DNA of 15,808 bases, taken from CAZGQY01 sp964528035 (GTDB taxonomy: Bacteria; Pseudomonadota; Gammaproteobacteria; Methylococcales; UBA1147). A model generated the notes under the pieces. The model was not told where the DNA came from. It ran no database searches and was given only the letters and a program-made list of their open reading frames with translations. Positions 1-6,226 of this stretch are shown piece after piece (within the stretch, counting starts at the first letter, position 1; each line of letters starts with the position of its first letter). Made by a program: the position numbers and the translations under genes. The DNA lies in NCBI GenBank assembly GCA_964528035.1, contig CAZGQY010000095.1, forward strand, positions 1-15,808, read 5' to 3'.

Positions 1-172
1 ACCTCGCTCAGTGTTTGTTTTTATTTATAATGGACGGAACAGCCGCTAATCAGGTTTCGTGGTTCAGCCAACCCCAAAGTCAGCTCACTGACCCATCCAA
101 TTCGTTGCACATAATCATCTTTCCTCCCCTTTTCAGAAGGGAGATGAGTGGTCTATTATATGGAGAACACTG

Positions 173-316
173 GCCTGCTTTGTAGGGTTCTAGCGCATTC
201 AGAATAGTCGGGAGGTCATTTCCCAATCGCCGTTGATACACCTTCTAATCCTCCTCATCCAGTAGAACAATCACACTGTTGTTGGAATGTAAGTCGATAC
301 CGCCGTATAGTTTCAT
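173..316 (-). pseudogene. IS110-family transposase, N-terminal fragment with internal stop
   Basis: Reading the minus strand from an ATG at 316 gives MKLYGGIDLHSNNSVIVLLD followed by EED, a TAG stop at codon 24 (245-247), and then KVYQRRLGNDLPTILNALEP. This is the characteristic N-terminus of IS110-family DEDD transposases. GIDLHSNNS carries the first catalytic Asp of the RuvC-like fold, and the RRLGNDLPTILNAL segment follows at the usual distance. The stop sits where relatives usually have Gln or Arg, so a single CAG-to-TAG change would explain it. Recognisable similarity fades after about codon 48. The remaining ~85% of a normal 300-400 residue transposase is not in bases 1-172 in any frame I could recognise. 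This is a dead, truncated insertion-sequence remnant. Confidence 0.8.
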
Positions 317-318
317 TT

Positions 319-389
319 CCGATTCCTCTTGCAAATGTAGGTTTAATGTCGTTCAACATCGAACGCTACACTTTGCCTGAGGAATCGGC
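319..389. repeat. Inverted repeat upstream of the IS110 remnant
   Basis: CCGATTCCTCTTGCAAA (319-335) and TTTGCCTGAGGAATCGG (373-389) are complementary at 15 of 17 positions around a 37-nt loop. The left arm begins 2 bp upstream of the transposase ATG, on the minus-strand gene's 5' side. It could be a subterminal inverted repeat or part of the structured non-coding end typical of IS110/IS1111 elements. The assignment to the IS is inference from position. Confidence 0.5.
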
Positions 390-536
390 TAGATGATTAT
401 CAGTTCTCTTATTGTGGCATCGATATGCTTTGTAAATTTGACAGGGGGTAAAACCAGGCCGCATGGAAGACAAGAACGCGCCGTATCCCACCGAATCGAA
501 AGGTGAGATAAAGCAGATTGAAACTTTAGGAGAACT

Positions 537-562
537 GACCCCGTATTCGGACCCCGTATTCG
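537..562. repeat. 13-bp perfect tandem duplication
   Basis: GACCCCGTATTCG occurs twice without a gap (537-549 and 550-562). The period is not a multiple of three, so it would shift any reading frame through it. On the minus strand each unit contains CGGGGTC, and the downstream copy reads on into GGGGTCAG. That short motif resembles the one repeated at 8190-8229 and those often seen beside REP-associated tyrosine transposase genes; the link is tentative. Confidence 0.75.
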
Positions 563-645
563 TCGATCAGCAAGAAAAACCTTCGTTTTCCGGACAATCG
601 GGGAAGTTGGACTCCGCCCCCAAACTGCCATTTAATGTAAATTGC

Positions 646-677
646 GAATGGCTGCAAATGCTCAGGAGCTGCCATTC
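646..677. repeat. REP-like hairpin
   Basis: GAATGGCTGC (646-655) pairs with GCTGCCATTC (668-677) at 9 of 10 positions around a 12-nt loop. There is no T-tract on either side, so it is not an intrinsic terminator. Shape and size match a REP-type palindrome, but only one copy was noticed in the window. Confidence 0.45.
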
Positions 678-1053
678 AAGTTACACCCGAAGTTATCTGG
701 ATCCGTTTGTCTTGTGAGAATAACATGTTATCCCGTTTAGAAAAATGAGGATTTATAGATGGTCTTTGCCCGCTGAGCCTAATGAAAGGTAAGATAGCCT
801 GATCTGGATAATCATTTGTTAAACTAGTTCCAGAATGCATGCAGTCGACAGACCGCTCAGGGTCGAATGTTGCCGGTCAGGATTCTTTTTCACGATTGTC
901 CGCAGTTATTCCTAACCTGCCGGTCGTTAGTTTTCAACGAATGGCAGAAGTTGGCAAAGCCGACTGTCATTTATAAAAGGCTTATTGCCAGCTAATGTGA
1001 GGAGAAGTGAGCACCCGGAATGCAGAGGAAATTAGAGAGGCTGTAATAAATAA

Positions 1054-1196
1054 AATGGGGTAGACGGTTAGCGCCACCAACTACTACCTGTTGTGTTTTT
1101 TCCACTGATAACCATAAGTTATATCTGCATCAGTGCCAGGTTTAGTAGCAACATCCCTATATATAGGGGTAAGTGGCGCTAACCGTCTACCCCCTT
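1054..1196. mobile_element. 143-bp MITE-like element with near-palindromic structure
   Basis: The outer arms 1054-1077 and 1173-1196 are inverted repeats matching at 23 of 24 positions; the inner 21 bp (1057-1077 / 1173-1193) match perfectly and begin GGGGTAGACGG. The hexamer AAATAA lies directly outside both ends (1048-1053 and 1197-1202), as a target-site duplication would, though this AT-rich sequence could match by chance. Inside are further nested pairs: CTACTACCTG (1081-1090) with CAGGTTTAGTAG (1137-1148), CACTGAT (1103-1109) with ATCAGTG (1129-1135), and a 14-bp palindrome CCCTATATATAGGG (1155-1168). Most of the element could therefore fold as one long imperfect hairpin. It encodes no protein, which fits a non-autonomous element mobilised in trans. 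The parent IS family is not identified. Confidence 0.85.
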
Positions 1197-1213
1197 AAAT
1201 AAATTGAAAAAAA

Positions 1214-1402
1214 ATGGCCAGCTACAAACTGAATGAAGAAGCTGAAGACGATGTAAGCAGGCTCTATGAATATGGCATTCTTAATTTCGGGTTAGATAAA
1301 GCAGACCGCTATTATGATGGGCTTATTGATCATTTGCGGCGAATCGTAACAAATCAAGATCAAATAGCCCCACCTTCGGCCTCAGTTTCCATCAAACTAT
1401 GA
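1214..1402 (+). pseudogene. ParE-family toxin, 3'-truncated remnant
   Basis: The first ~44 codons give a clear RelE/ParE-type toxin start. MASYKLNEEAEDDVSRLYEY, then FGLDKADRYYDGL, matches the ParE pattern of an N-terminal strand (YxLxxEAExDL) followed by the two helices. Normal members are about 90-100 residues and continue through a NP-x(n)-R-x-GYRR core into a C-terminal strand such as YYRI. Here the frame loses similarity near 1345-1360 and runs on as IVTNQDQIAPPSASVSIKL, whose last codons are the complement of the neighbouring gene's 3' end. The catalytic and DNA-gyrase-inhibiting C-terminal part is absent, so the product should be inactive. No ParD antitoxin gene is recognisable upstream; the MITE occupies that position, its edge 18 bp before the ATG. 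There is no clear Shine-Dalgarno site. Confidence 0.75.
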
Positions 1403-3348
1403 TAAGGCTGGTATTCAAAGGAACCTTTGCGCATATTGAAAAACACAAGTTCGGGTAGGCTAACCAAAAAGCCTTTAATACCTTTCAATAAGTTGTTTCC
1501 ATAATCGGCAGGTAACGTCAATATTCCCAGCGTGCTTTGAGCGAGCCCCGACACAGCGTTAACCGCCCCAAATATCGGGCGAAGATAAATCAAATCGTCG
1601 GTAAAGAATACAAAAAACGAATCATTCGAATTAACTTTGTAGATTGTTGAACTGATTACATTTGATTCTCTCAGGTATACCCAAACAGGCGAGCCGGTTT
1701 GATACATTGCTTGCAGGCGTTTTTTTCTATAGGAGATCAAGATTTTTTTTTGTCCATGCCTGTATTCGTTGTTGATATCCTGAGCGGAAACAAACGGTAT
1801 GATATTTAAAAAATCTGATTCCACATATCCTCCAAGTTTACTGATAGATTCCGATTTAGTCTGATTCTTCGTGACCAGTATTTCAGGTGTTTTTTTAAAA
1901 TCATTGTTATCGGTCGTTCTGGACGGGTTCAAAAATGCCTGGTTGATATTTGAAAAAATCTCAGTGACACAGTTGCGGCTAAAAAGATCGTATCGATAAT
2001 CCGTATACAGGCGTTCCAATAACATTGATTGGAACGCTTGTGCGTGACGTAAACCGGCGTTCAATTCCTTCTGATTGAGCTTAGGTAAAGCGATAGTGTT
2101 AACTGTACGTTCTTTCAAAGGCGCCAGGTTTCCTGAATGTTGACGCAATGGTTTTTCATTCTCAAGACTGTGAAACAGTTCCACCGTTTGGTTAGCATTC
2201 GACTCAAGATCAGCATAAAAGCGCTCGTTTATAGTCTTTGCCGAAAATATACGTTTTTTCGCCTTCTGGAATTCAATTTGTGATTCACGCGCCAAGGTTT
2301 CAAATACCTCGCGGTGTTGTTCAATTGTTTCTTTGCCAATATATTCAGGCTGATTCGCATAGGTATCCAAAAATACGAGTCGACGGTATTTTATTGATTT
2401 GTCAATGGCGATCAAACGAGCGACACCCACTAAAAATGCGTATCCCCAATCTGGCCGGTTTGAATTAACCAGATCGACTAAATTATCGTTTAATTTGTTT
2501 TGGTATTGACGCAGATCGCGCAATTCTGATCCATTGAGTCGAAAATTTTCAGTATCAGATGAGAATAACGCATCTTCCGATAATTGAGGACTGTTCTTTA
2601 GTGTTTCTAGTGCAACAATAATTTCTGCCAAATCATTATAGCGCCTGGAAAATGAATAAGGGATCTTGTGGAATGTCCGGTTGAGCAAGGAGACTGTATC
2701 GGTATCCCATTGGCTTAGTTTTAACTGAGCGACCGAGTTGTGGTATTTTTCCAGTTTTTGGTGAATGAATTGTCTACCGAATCGGTTCTCAATGCGGCGA
2801 TACAGAGCGTTAATTATGTAAGGTTTTTGAGGCGTTTTAAATCGAACCGATTTTGCTGCTCGACGATCATCATTTGTTAAAAAAAGTCCGGCACCTTTTA
2901 TATTTAAGCTGAGTTGTGGGATGAGCGATTTATTGTCATCGGTTGGCAGGTTCAATAATTGTTGGATTAATTTGATATCGTTATCGGAAGCATCCATGTT
3001 TTGAAAAAGTTGAGTTTGTGCCTGATATCCAGAATTAAAATGGTCGCGCAATAAATGGTAAGTTTCCTTGTTGACCGGAACCCGCCGCACTTGAATAGAC
3101 CGGTTCGCTAAAAATCGGTATTTATACTCGAAATCGGTTGAGTTATCGCGTACAGCACGTAATAAACCATTGTCATAATATTGAAAATGGTAAGTTTCGT
3201 CCGCGAAGCGAATTGCTGCGTGACCACCGCTGGAATCGCCTTCGCCCGCATCGATATATAAATAATCAAAGCTATACGGCGTAGATGCGGAACTGAGCCC
3301 CACAAATCCACAGCACAACAAAAATAATGCGGAATAAGGGAATCCCAT
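1360..3348 (-). CDS. Exported DUF4105-like protein with permuted His/Cys signature
   Basis: The 662-residue product begins with a Sec signal peptide (hydrophobic residues 7-18, cleavage likely near SSA-S at 19-22), so it acts in the periplasm or on the outer membrane. Two motifs stand out: GGHAAIRF with His43 in the first strands, and FSRNCVTEIF with Asn459-Cys460. DUF4105 proteins (sometimes named Lnb N-terminal periplasmic domain) carry a comparable early GHxxxR strand and a late DNCxT motif. The general layout, His before Cys, resembles permuted NlpC/P60-like papain folds. Here the two are about 417 residues apart, much further than in a compact domain, so a long helical insertion (rich in Asp, Asn, Lys and Gln) separates them. 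Residues ~585-630 form a hydrophobic stretch without a clear transmembrane helix. The gene lies 67 bp downstream of the lipoprotein gene on the same strand. Its 3' end overlaps the ParE remnant head-on, so its last codons may have been created by the same deletion. A cysteine hydrolase role is inference. Confidence 0.6.
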   Translation of the reverse strand: MGFPYSALFLLCCGFVGLSSASTPYSFDYLYIDAGEGDSSGGHAAIRFADETYHFQYYDNGLLRAVRDNSTDFEYKYRFLANRSIQVRRVPVNKETYHLLRDHFNSGYQAQTQLFQNMDASDNDIKLIQQLLNLPTDDNKSLIPQLSLNIKGAGLFLTNDDRRAAKSVRFKTPQKPYIINALYRRIENRFGRQFIHQKLEKYHNSVAQLKLSQWDTDTVSLLNRTFHKIPYSFSRRYNDLAEIIVALETLKNSPQLSEDALFSSDTENFRLNGSELRDLRQYQNKLNDNLVDLVNSNRPDWGYAFLVGVARLIAIDKSIKYRRLVFLDTYANQPEYIGKETIEQHREVFETLARESQIEFQKAKKRIFSAKTINERFYADLESNANQTVELFHSLENEKPLRQHSGNLAPLKERTVNTIALPKLNQKELNAGLRHAQAFQSMLLERLYTDYRYDLFSRNCVTEIFSNINQAFLNPSRTTDNNDFKKTPEILVTKNQTKSESISKLGGYVESDFLNIIPFVSAQDINNEYRHGQKKILISYRKKRLQAMYQTGSPVWVYLRESNVISSTIYKVNSNDSFFVFFTDDLIYLRPIFGAVNAVSGLAQSTLGILTLPADYGNNLLKGIKGFLVSLPELVFFNMRKGSFEYQPYHSLMETEAEGGAI

Positions 3349-3415
3349 TAACCTGGTTTTTAGCCGAATACGTCGGCAATTACACTTGTTTGAGTCAGTC
3401 TTTGAAATGGAATTC

Positions 3416-3853
3416 CTAGTCTCTGGAATCGTAACCCTTTTGAATATCCTGCATTTTACTATATTCCCCAGCCGCCATATTCTTTTTGAAGGTTTCGTAT
3501 GTAATACCGCTTAGATTGGCTTTCTTCAAGCCTTTGCCAATGGCTTCGTAGGTAGATGGCTGCACTTCCCAGTTAGTGATGCCGTGTTTAGCAGCGATTT
3601 CGCCCAGCCCGTGCTGAAATCTTGAGTAGTCTGCCGTAGATGATCTTACGTAGGCAGAGGTATAGTCGGTCACATCCTGCTGGTACTGTTTATCTTTGCT
3701 CGACGACGAGCTCGCACTGCTGGAAGTAAACGGACTGGAGATAATTTTTGAAGAACTCTCCGAACTCGCAGAAAAAGAACAAGCAAGGAAGGTATTGAGC
3801 ATAAGGAAAGTGATAGTTAGTTTGAAGCTTAGCCGTAAAGCAGAATCGAGCAT
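3416..3853 (-). CDS. Small Ser-rich putative lipoprotein
   Basis: A longer frame starts with TTG at 3892, but the ATG at 3853 is preferred because AAAGGA lies 10 nt upstream. It gives 145 residues beginning MLDSALRLSFK, then a hydrophobic core and a lipobox ending F-L-A-C at about residue 25, so the protein should be lipidated. The mature protein opens with a Ser-rich tether (long Ser runs, residues ~26-53). A ~90-residue soluble domain follows, containing YVRSSTADYSRFQHGLGEIA, KHGITNWE and YEAIGKGLKKANLSG. This resembles a small family of uncharacterised proteobacterial lipoproteins whose function I do not know. It sits 95 bp after the ASCH-like gene and 67 bp before the DUF4105-like gene, all on the minus strand, so co-transcription is plausible. 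Confidence 0.7.
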   Translation of the reverse strand: MLDSALRLSFKLTITFLMLNTFLACSFSASSESSSKIISSPFTSSSASSSSSKDKQYQQDVTDYTSAYVRSSTADYSRFQHGLGEIAAKHGITNWEVQPSTYEAIGKGLKKANLSGITYETFKKNMAAGEYSKMQDIQKGYDSRD

Positions 3854-3948
3854 ATCAATAAAATCCTTTGAATGTTGAATATGTTTAGACAATAACTCGT
3901 TCCTGTCTTAGGTTCAAGATCTATAGGAATGGAGAAAAATGAATATTT

Positions 3949-4293
3949 TTAACCCAACTCAAAATAATGTACCCACACGCTGCCACTTTCATCCCATTGC
4001 ATTCCAGGGTGCATTTTTAGAATCAAACAACGATAGTCATCCAGGCTGGTGTAGCCCTCAGCGTGTGCATCATCTTCGGTCATTTCAGACAAATTCTGGC
4101 GTTTCAAATCGGTTAGGTTTAATTTGACACCGTCCAAATGGAAAGATTCACCTGGATATGCATAGACACCATTTCGTCGTTGTTGAGTTTTAATTCCAGC
4201 CTTGGCAGCCGCAACTAATCGGGGTTGACGAATTAACCTATCTATCGAACAGGTTTTGTCCGGTAAGCTACCGGCAGCACTATCCTCTGACAT
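3949..4293 (-). CDS. ASCH/PUA-like small protein
   Basis: The 114-residue soluble protein has the hallmarks of the ASCH fold, a PUA-related beta-barrel thought to bind RNA or nucleotides: VYAYPGESFHLDGVKLNLTD, then LKRQNLSEMTEDDAHAEGY and a closing aromatic strand VWVHYFEL. The LTDLxRxxLxxMTEDDAxAEGYxSLxD pattern is the most diagnostic part. Compared with other family members the N-terminal ~30 residues (Ser, Asp, Arg and Ala-rich) look like a variable leader. The ATG at 4293 is supported by AAGGAG about 10 nt upstream; a 12-bp perfect palindrome (4311-4322) lies just beyond. Role in the cell is unknown. The ASCH call rests on motif recognition only. Confidence 0.6.
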   Translation of the reverse strand: MSEDSAAGSLPDKTCSIDRLIRQPRLVAAAKAGIKTQQRRNGVYAYPGESFHLDGVKLNLTDLKRQNLSEMTEDDAHAEGYTSLDDYRCLILKMHPGMQWDESGSVWVHYFELG

Positions 4294-4310
4294 TACACAT
4301 TTTCTCCTTT

Positions 4311-4322
4311 ATGCTATAGCAT
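4311..4322. promoter_or_regulatory. 12-bp perfect palindrome upstream of the ASCH-like gene
   Basis: ATGCTATAGCAT is self-complementary over all 12 bases and lies immediately 5' of the ribosome-binding site of the ASCH-like gene. It could be an operator, or contain a TATAGC -10 element. No matching -35 box was seen. Function is inferred from position only. Confidence 0.35.
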
Positions 4323-4492
4323 TCCATAGGAGGCTGTCTGAGAATAGAGAGCCTACTGAGTAAATAGTGGATTACGGCCCATTATCCCGATAAAAACCGT
4401 GAAAGATAGGAAATTAGTTTCTTTAATAATCGGAAAAATGGCCGCAAAATCACTATTTCTCTCGACGACTGGCCTCCTGGTGGCTGATTCAA

Positions 4493-4562
4493 GCGAGTCC
4501 AACAACGCAGGTGGCCGCTTAACGACTGATATACCTATCAATACAGTCTGGTCGGAGTACTA
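4493..4562. repeat. Dispersed repeat, copy A (upstream of phosphatase gene)
   Basis: From CGCAGGTGGCCGCTTA (4506) to AGTACTA (4562) this stretch aligns in the same orientation with 6036-6090. By hand there are about 14 mismatches and a 2-base gap over 57 positions. Both copies also share GCGAGTC a little upstream (4493 and 6018). The two copies bracket the phosphatase gene. It encodes nothing recognisable. An intergenic repeat or the degraded end of a mobile element is the likely nature. Confidence 0.55.
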
Positions 4563-4692
4563 GTTATAAAAGCCGTTTTCGTTATTGCAGCAATTGGGCT
4601 GATAGTATAGAAATAATTAATTTATTCAACTATTCGCGAAAATGCAGCCACGAAATGCAGGATTGACGTTTATTGGTAGTGGACCCTGATTA

Positions 4693-5958
4693 ATGATGCA
4701 TAAAAAATCTGAAAATATCCGACATCAAACCGAGGATCTACTTAAAGTTCTGGAAATCTCCAGACATTTGGCGATGACCACGGATTTACAATCATTGATC
4801 AATGAAATTGAACACGCTGCAAAAAGAGTACTGAATTGTGAGCGTGCGACTGTGTTTGTTCATGATAATGCGACAAATGAACTATTCAGTTTTGTAAAGG
4901 CAAGGCAAGAAGGGATTCGAATACCTGCGGATCAGGGAATCGCTGGTGCAAGTTTTCAAAATCGAATTTTACTGAATATTAATGATGCGTATAAGGATTC
5001 TCGTTTTAATCGTTTAATCGATAAGGAAACCCAGTTTAAAACCCGTAATTTATTGGCTTGTCCTTTGTTTGTATCGAAAGACCAGGTATTGGGTGTTCTC
5101 GAAGTTTTGAATAAATCTGAGCGTAACTTTGATACTGGCGACGAAATCCTGTTGCAGACTTTTGCTGCTCAAGCTGCCATCTCCATTCATCGTCAATTTT
5201 TAATGGAAGAATATGGCGAAAAGAAGCGCTTGCAAAGTGAGCTTGAAACAGCCAGGCACATTCAACAGGGGCTGTTACCGAAACATGCGCCCACTATTGA
5301 AGGATATGATATTTCAGGTTGGAGTAAAGCTGCCGAAGAAACCAGCGGCGATTATTATGATTTTCAAGCATTGGAAAATGACGAGCTACTTTTGGTTATT
5401 GCGGATGTATCCGGTCATGGCATCGGCCCGGCATTGCTCGCCGCTCAGTGTGCAGCGCTGCATAGAGCAATATTTTCTTTGGCTTTACAGACACAGCAAA
5501 ATTTAAATCATATTAACAGGCTGCTTTGTAGAGATATTCCAAATGATCGTTTTGTTACTGCATTTTTTGGAGTTCTGCAGACAACAACTGATGTGTTCCG
5601 TTATATATCTGCTGGTCACGGGCCGGTATTAATATATCGTGCTGCTGATAAAAGTATAGAAACACTAGCTGTTCAGGGCTTACCGCTCGGCATATTATCC
5701 GATTCGGACTATAGCCTATGGAATTCATTCAAATTTATGTCCGGAGATATTCTGGTCGGTTTAACCGACGGGTTTGTCGAATCGGAAAACATGAATGGTG
5801 ATTGTTTCGGATTACAACGAGTACTCGATGTGATTCTCGACACCTCACATCTTCCCACTGAATCGTTAATCTCCCACCTGTATCAATCATTGTTGAAATT
5901 TGTTGGCAATGTTGCACCAAGTGATGACCTGACGGCTGTCGTGGTCAAAAAACGGTGA
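4693..5958 (+). CDS. GAF domain-PP2C (RsbU/SpoIIE-type) Ser/Thr phosphatase
   Basis: The 421-residue cytoplasmic protein has an N-terminal GAF sensor domain (about 30-170; typical segments ERATVFVHD, GIAGASFQ and LLACPLFVSKDQVLGVLEVLN). A short coiled linker (about 175-200) ending in ARHIQQGLLP joins it to a C-terminal PP2C-type phosphatase. Metal-binding residues are all present: GDYYDF (Asp220, Asp223), ADVSGHG (Asp238, Gly241), TDG (Asp359) and SDD (Asp411, Asp412). Such enzymes dephosphorylate phospho-serine on anti-anti-sigma (STAS) partners in partner-switching pathways that control sigma factors, biofilm or stress. The GAF ligand is unknown. No STAS antagonist, HPK-like anti-sigma kinase or response regulator is in the window, so its partners must lie elsewhere. 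The start ATG is followed directly by a second ATG; no strong Shine-Dalgarno site precedes either. The domain assignment is firm and the pathway is inferred. Confidence 0.93.
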   Translation: MMHKKSENIRHQTEDLLKVLEISRHLAMTTDLQSLINEIEHAAKRVLNCERATVFVHDNATNELFSFVKARQEGIRIPADQGIAGASFQNRILLNINDAYKDSRFNRLIDKETQFKTRNLLACPLFVSKDQVLGVLEVLNKSERNFDTGDEILLQTFAAQAAISIHRQFLMEEYGEKKRLQSELETARHIQQGLLPKHAPTIEGYDISGWSKAAEETSGDYYDFQALENDELLLVIADVSGHGIGPALLAAQCAALHRAIFSLALQTQQNLNHINRLLCRDIPNDRFVTAFFGVLQTTTDVFRYISAGHGPVLIYRAADKSIETLAVQGLPLGILSDSDYSLWNSFKFMSGDILVGLTDGFVESENMNGDCFGLQRVLDVILDTSHLPTESLISHLYQSLLKFVGNVAPSDDLTAVVVKKR

Positions 5959-5987
5959 TTACCAGGATGATTTGATGGGTGGATTAT

Positions 5988-6010
5988 GTAGAAAAGTAGA
6001 GACTTTCTAC
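5988..6010 (+). terminator. Hairpin after the phosphatase gene, weak terminator candidate
   Basis: GTAGAAA (5988-5994) and TTTCTAC (6004-6010) pair perfectly, and adjacent bases extend the stem with one bulged A around an AGAG loop. It begins 30 bp after the stop codon. No U-tract follows, so any termination would be factor-assisted; it may instead stabilise the 3' end. Confidence 0.35.
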
Positions 6011-6017
6011 TAGAAGC

Positions 6018-6090
6018 GCGAGTCGAGCGATATAGCGCAGATGGCCACTTATCGGCGGACATAGCCTAATACAATCTGGACAGAATACTA
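6018..6090. repeat. Dispersed repeat, copy B (downstream of phosphatase gene)
   Basis: This is the second copy of the repeat at 4493-4562, in the same orientation. The core from CGCAGATGGCCACTTA (6036) to AATACTA (6090) is about 72% identical to copy A by hand alignment. It ends 12 bp before the phasin terminator and contains no coding capacity. Confidence 0.55.
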
Positions 6091-6102
6091 AGGTTGTTGA
6101 TT

Positions 6103-6132
6103 AAAAAAAGCCTCTATTAAAGTAACAGAGGC
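6103..6132 (-). terminator. Intrinsic terminator of the phasin gene
   Basis: On the minus strand GCCTCT and AGAGGC (6127-6132 and 6110-6115 on the plus strand) form a 6-bp stem around an 11-nt loop, followed by seven consecutive T residues (6103-6109). It lies about 95 bp beyond the phasin stop codon and is the expected end of that transcript. Confidence 0.85.
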
Positions 6133-6170
6133 AATTAAGTCGAGGAGGTCTTATTATTATTAGTATTTCT

Positions 6171-6190
6171 TTGTTCCGTCCCTGGAACAA
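6171..6190 (-). other. Hairpin in the phasin 3' untranslated region
   Basis: TTGTTCC (6171-6177) and GGAACAA (6184-6190) form a perfect 7-bp stem with a 6-nt loop, between the phasin stop codon and its terminator. No U-tract follows. It may stabilise the mRNA against 3' exonucleases; this is inference. Confidence 0.5.
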
Positions 6191-6226
6191 ATTCATTTGA
6201 TTGTGGCTGATAATTCAGCATTAATC

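Larger units (their letters stand above)
390..1047. other. Gene-free decayed region
   Basis: No protein-coding gene can be supported here. Open frames exist on both strands over 389-717 (80 and 84 codons). They overlap each other, lack a convincing Shine-Dalgarno site and resemble no known family. The region contains a 13-bp tandem duplication (537-562) and a REP-like hairpin (646-677). Together with the transposase remnant on one side and the MITE and toxin remnant on the other, it reads as accumulated debris from mobile elements. Confidence 0.5.
4294..4692. other. Gene-free intergenic region between divergent genes
   Basis: This 399-bp stretch separates the minus-strand ASCH-like gene from the plus-strand phosphatase gene and should contain both promoters. 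It holds the palindrome at 4311-4322, an imperfect hairpin (AGGAGGCT about 4328-4335 with AGCCTACT about 4350-4357), and one copy of the ~70-bp repeat (4493-4562). A TTGACG at 4663-4668 resembles a -35 box, but no good -10 follows before the phosphatase start. A 62-codon minus-strand frame at 4353-4541 has no gene-like features. Confidence 0.5.

Noticed and set aside
463..717. 84-codon plus-strand frame overlapping an 80-codon minus-strand frame
   Set aside because: Neither has a convincing ribosome-binding site or family match, and a 13-bp tandem duplication runs through both, so they are treated as non-coding debris.
4353..4541. 62-codon minus-strand frame in the region upstream of the phosphatase gene
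   Set aside because: It overlaps the dispersed repeat and shows no gene-like composition or start signal.
4506..6090. The repeat pair around the phosphatase gene as integron attC sites
   Set aside because: No core GTTRRRY or RYYYAAC boxes and no attC-type palindrome are present in either copy.
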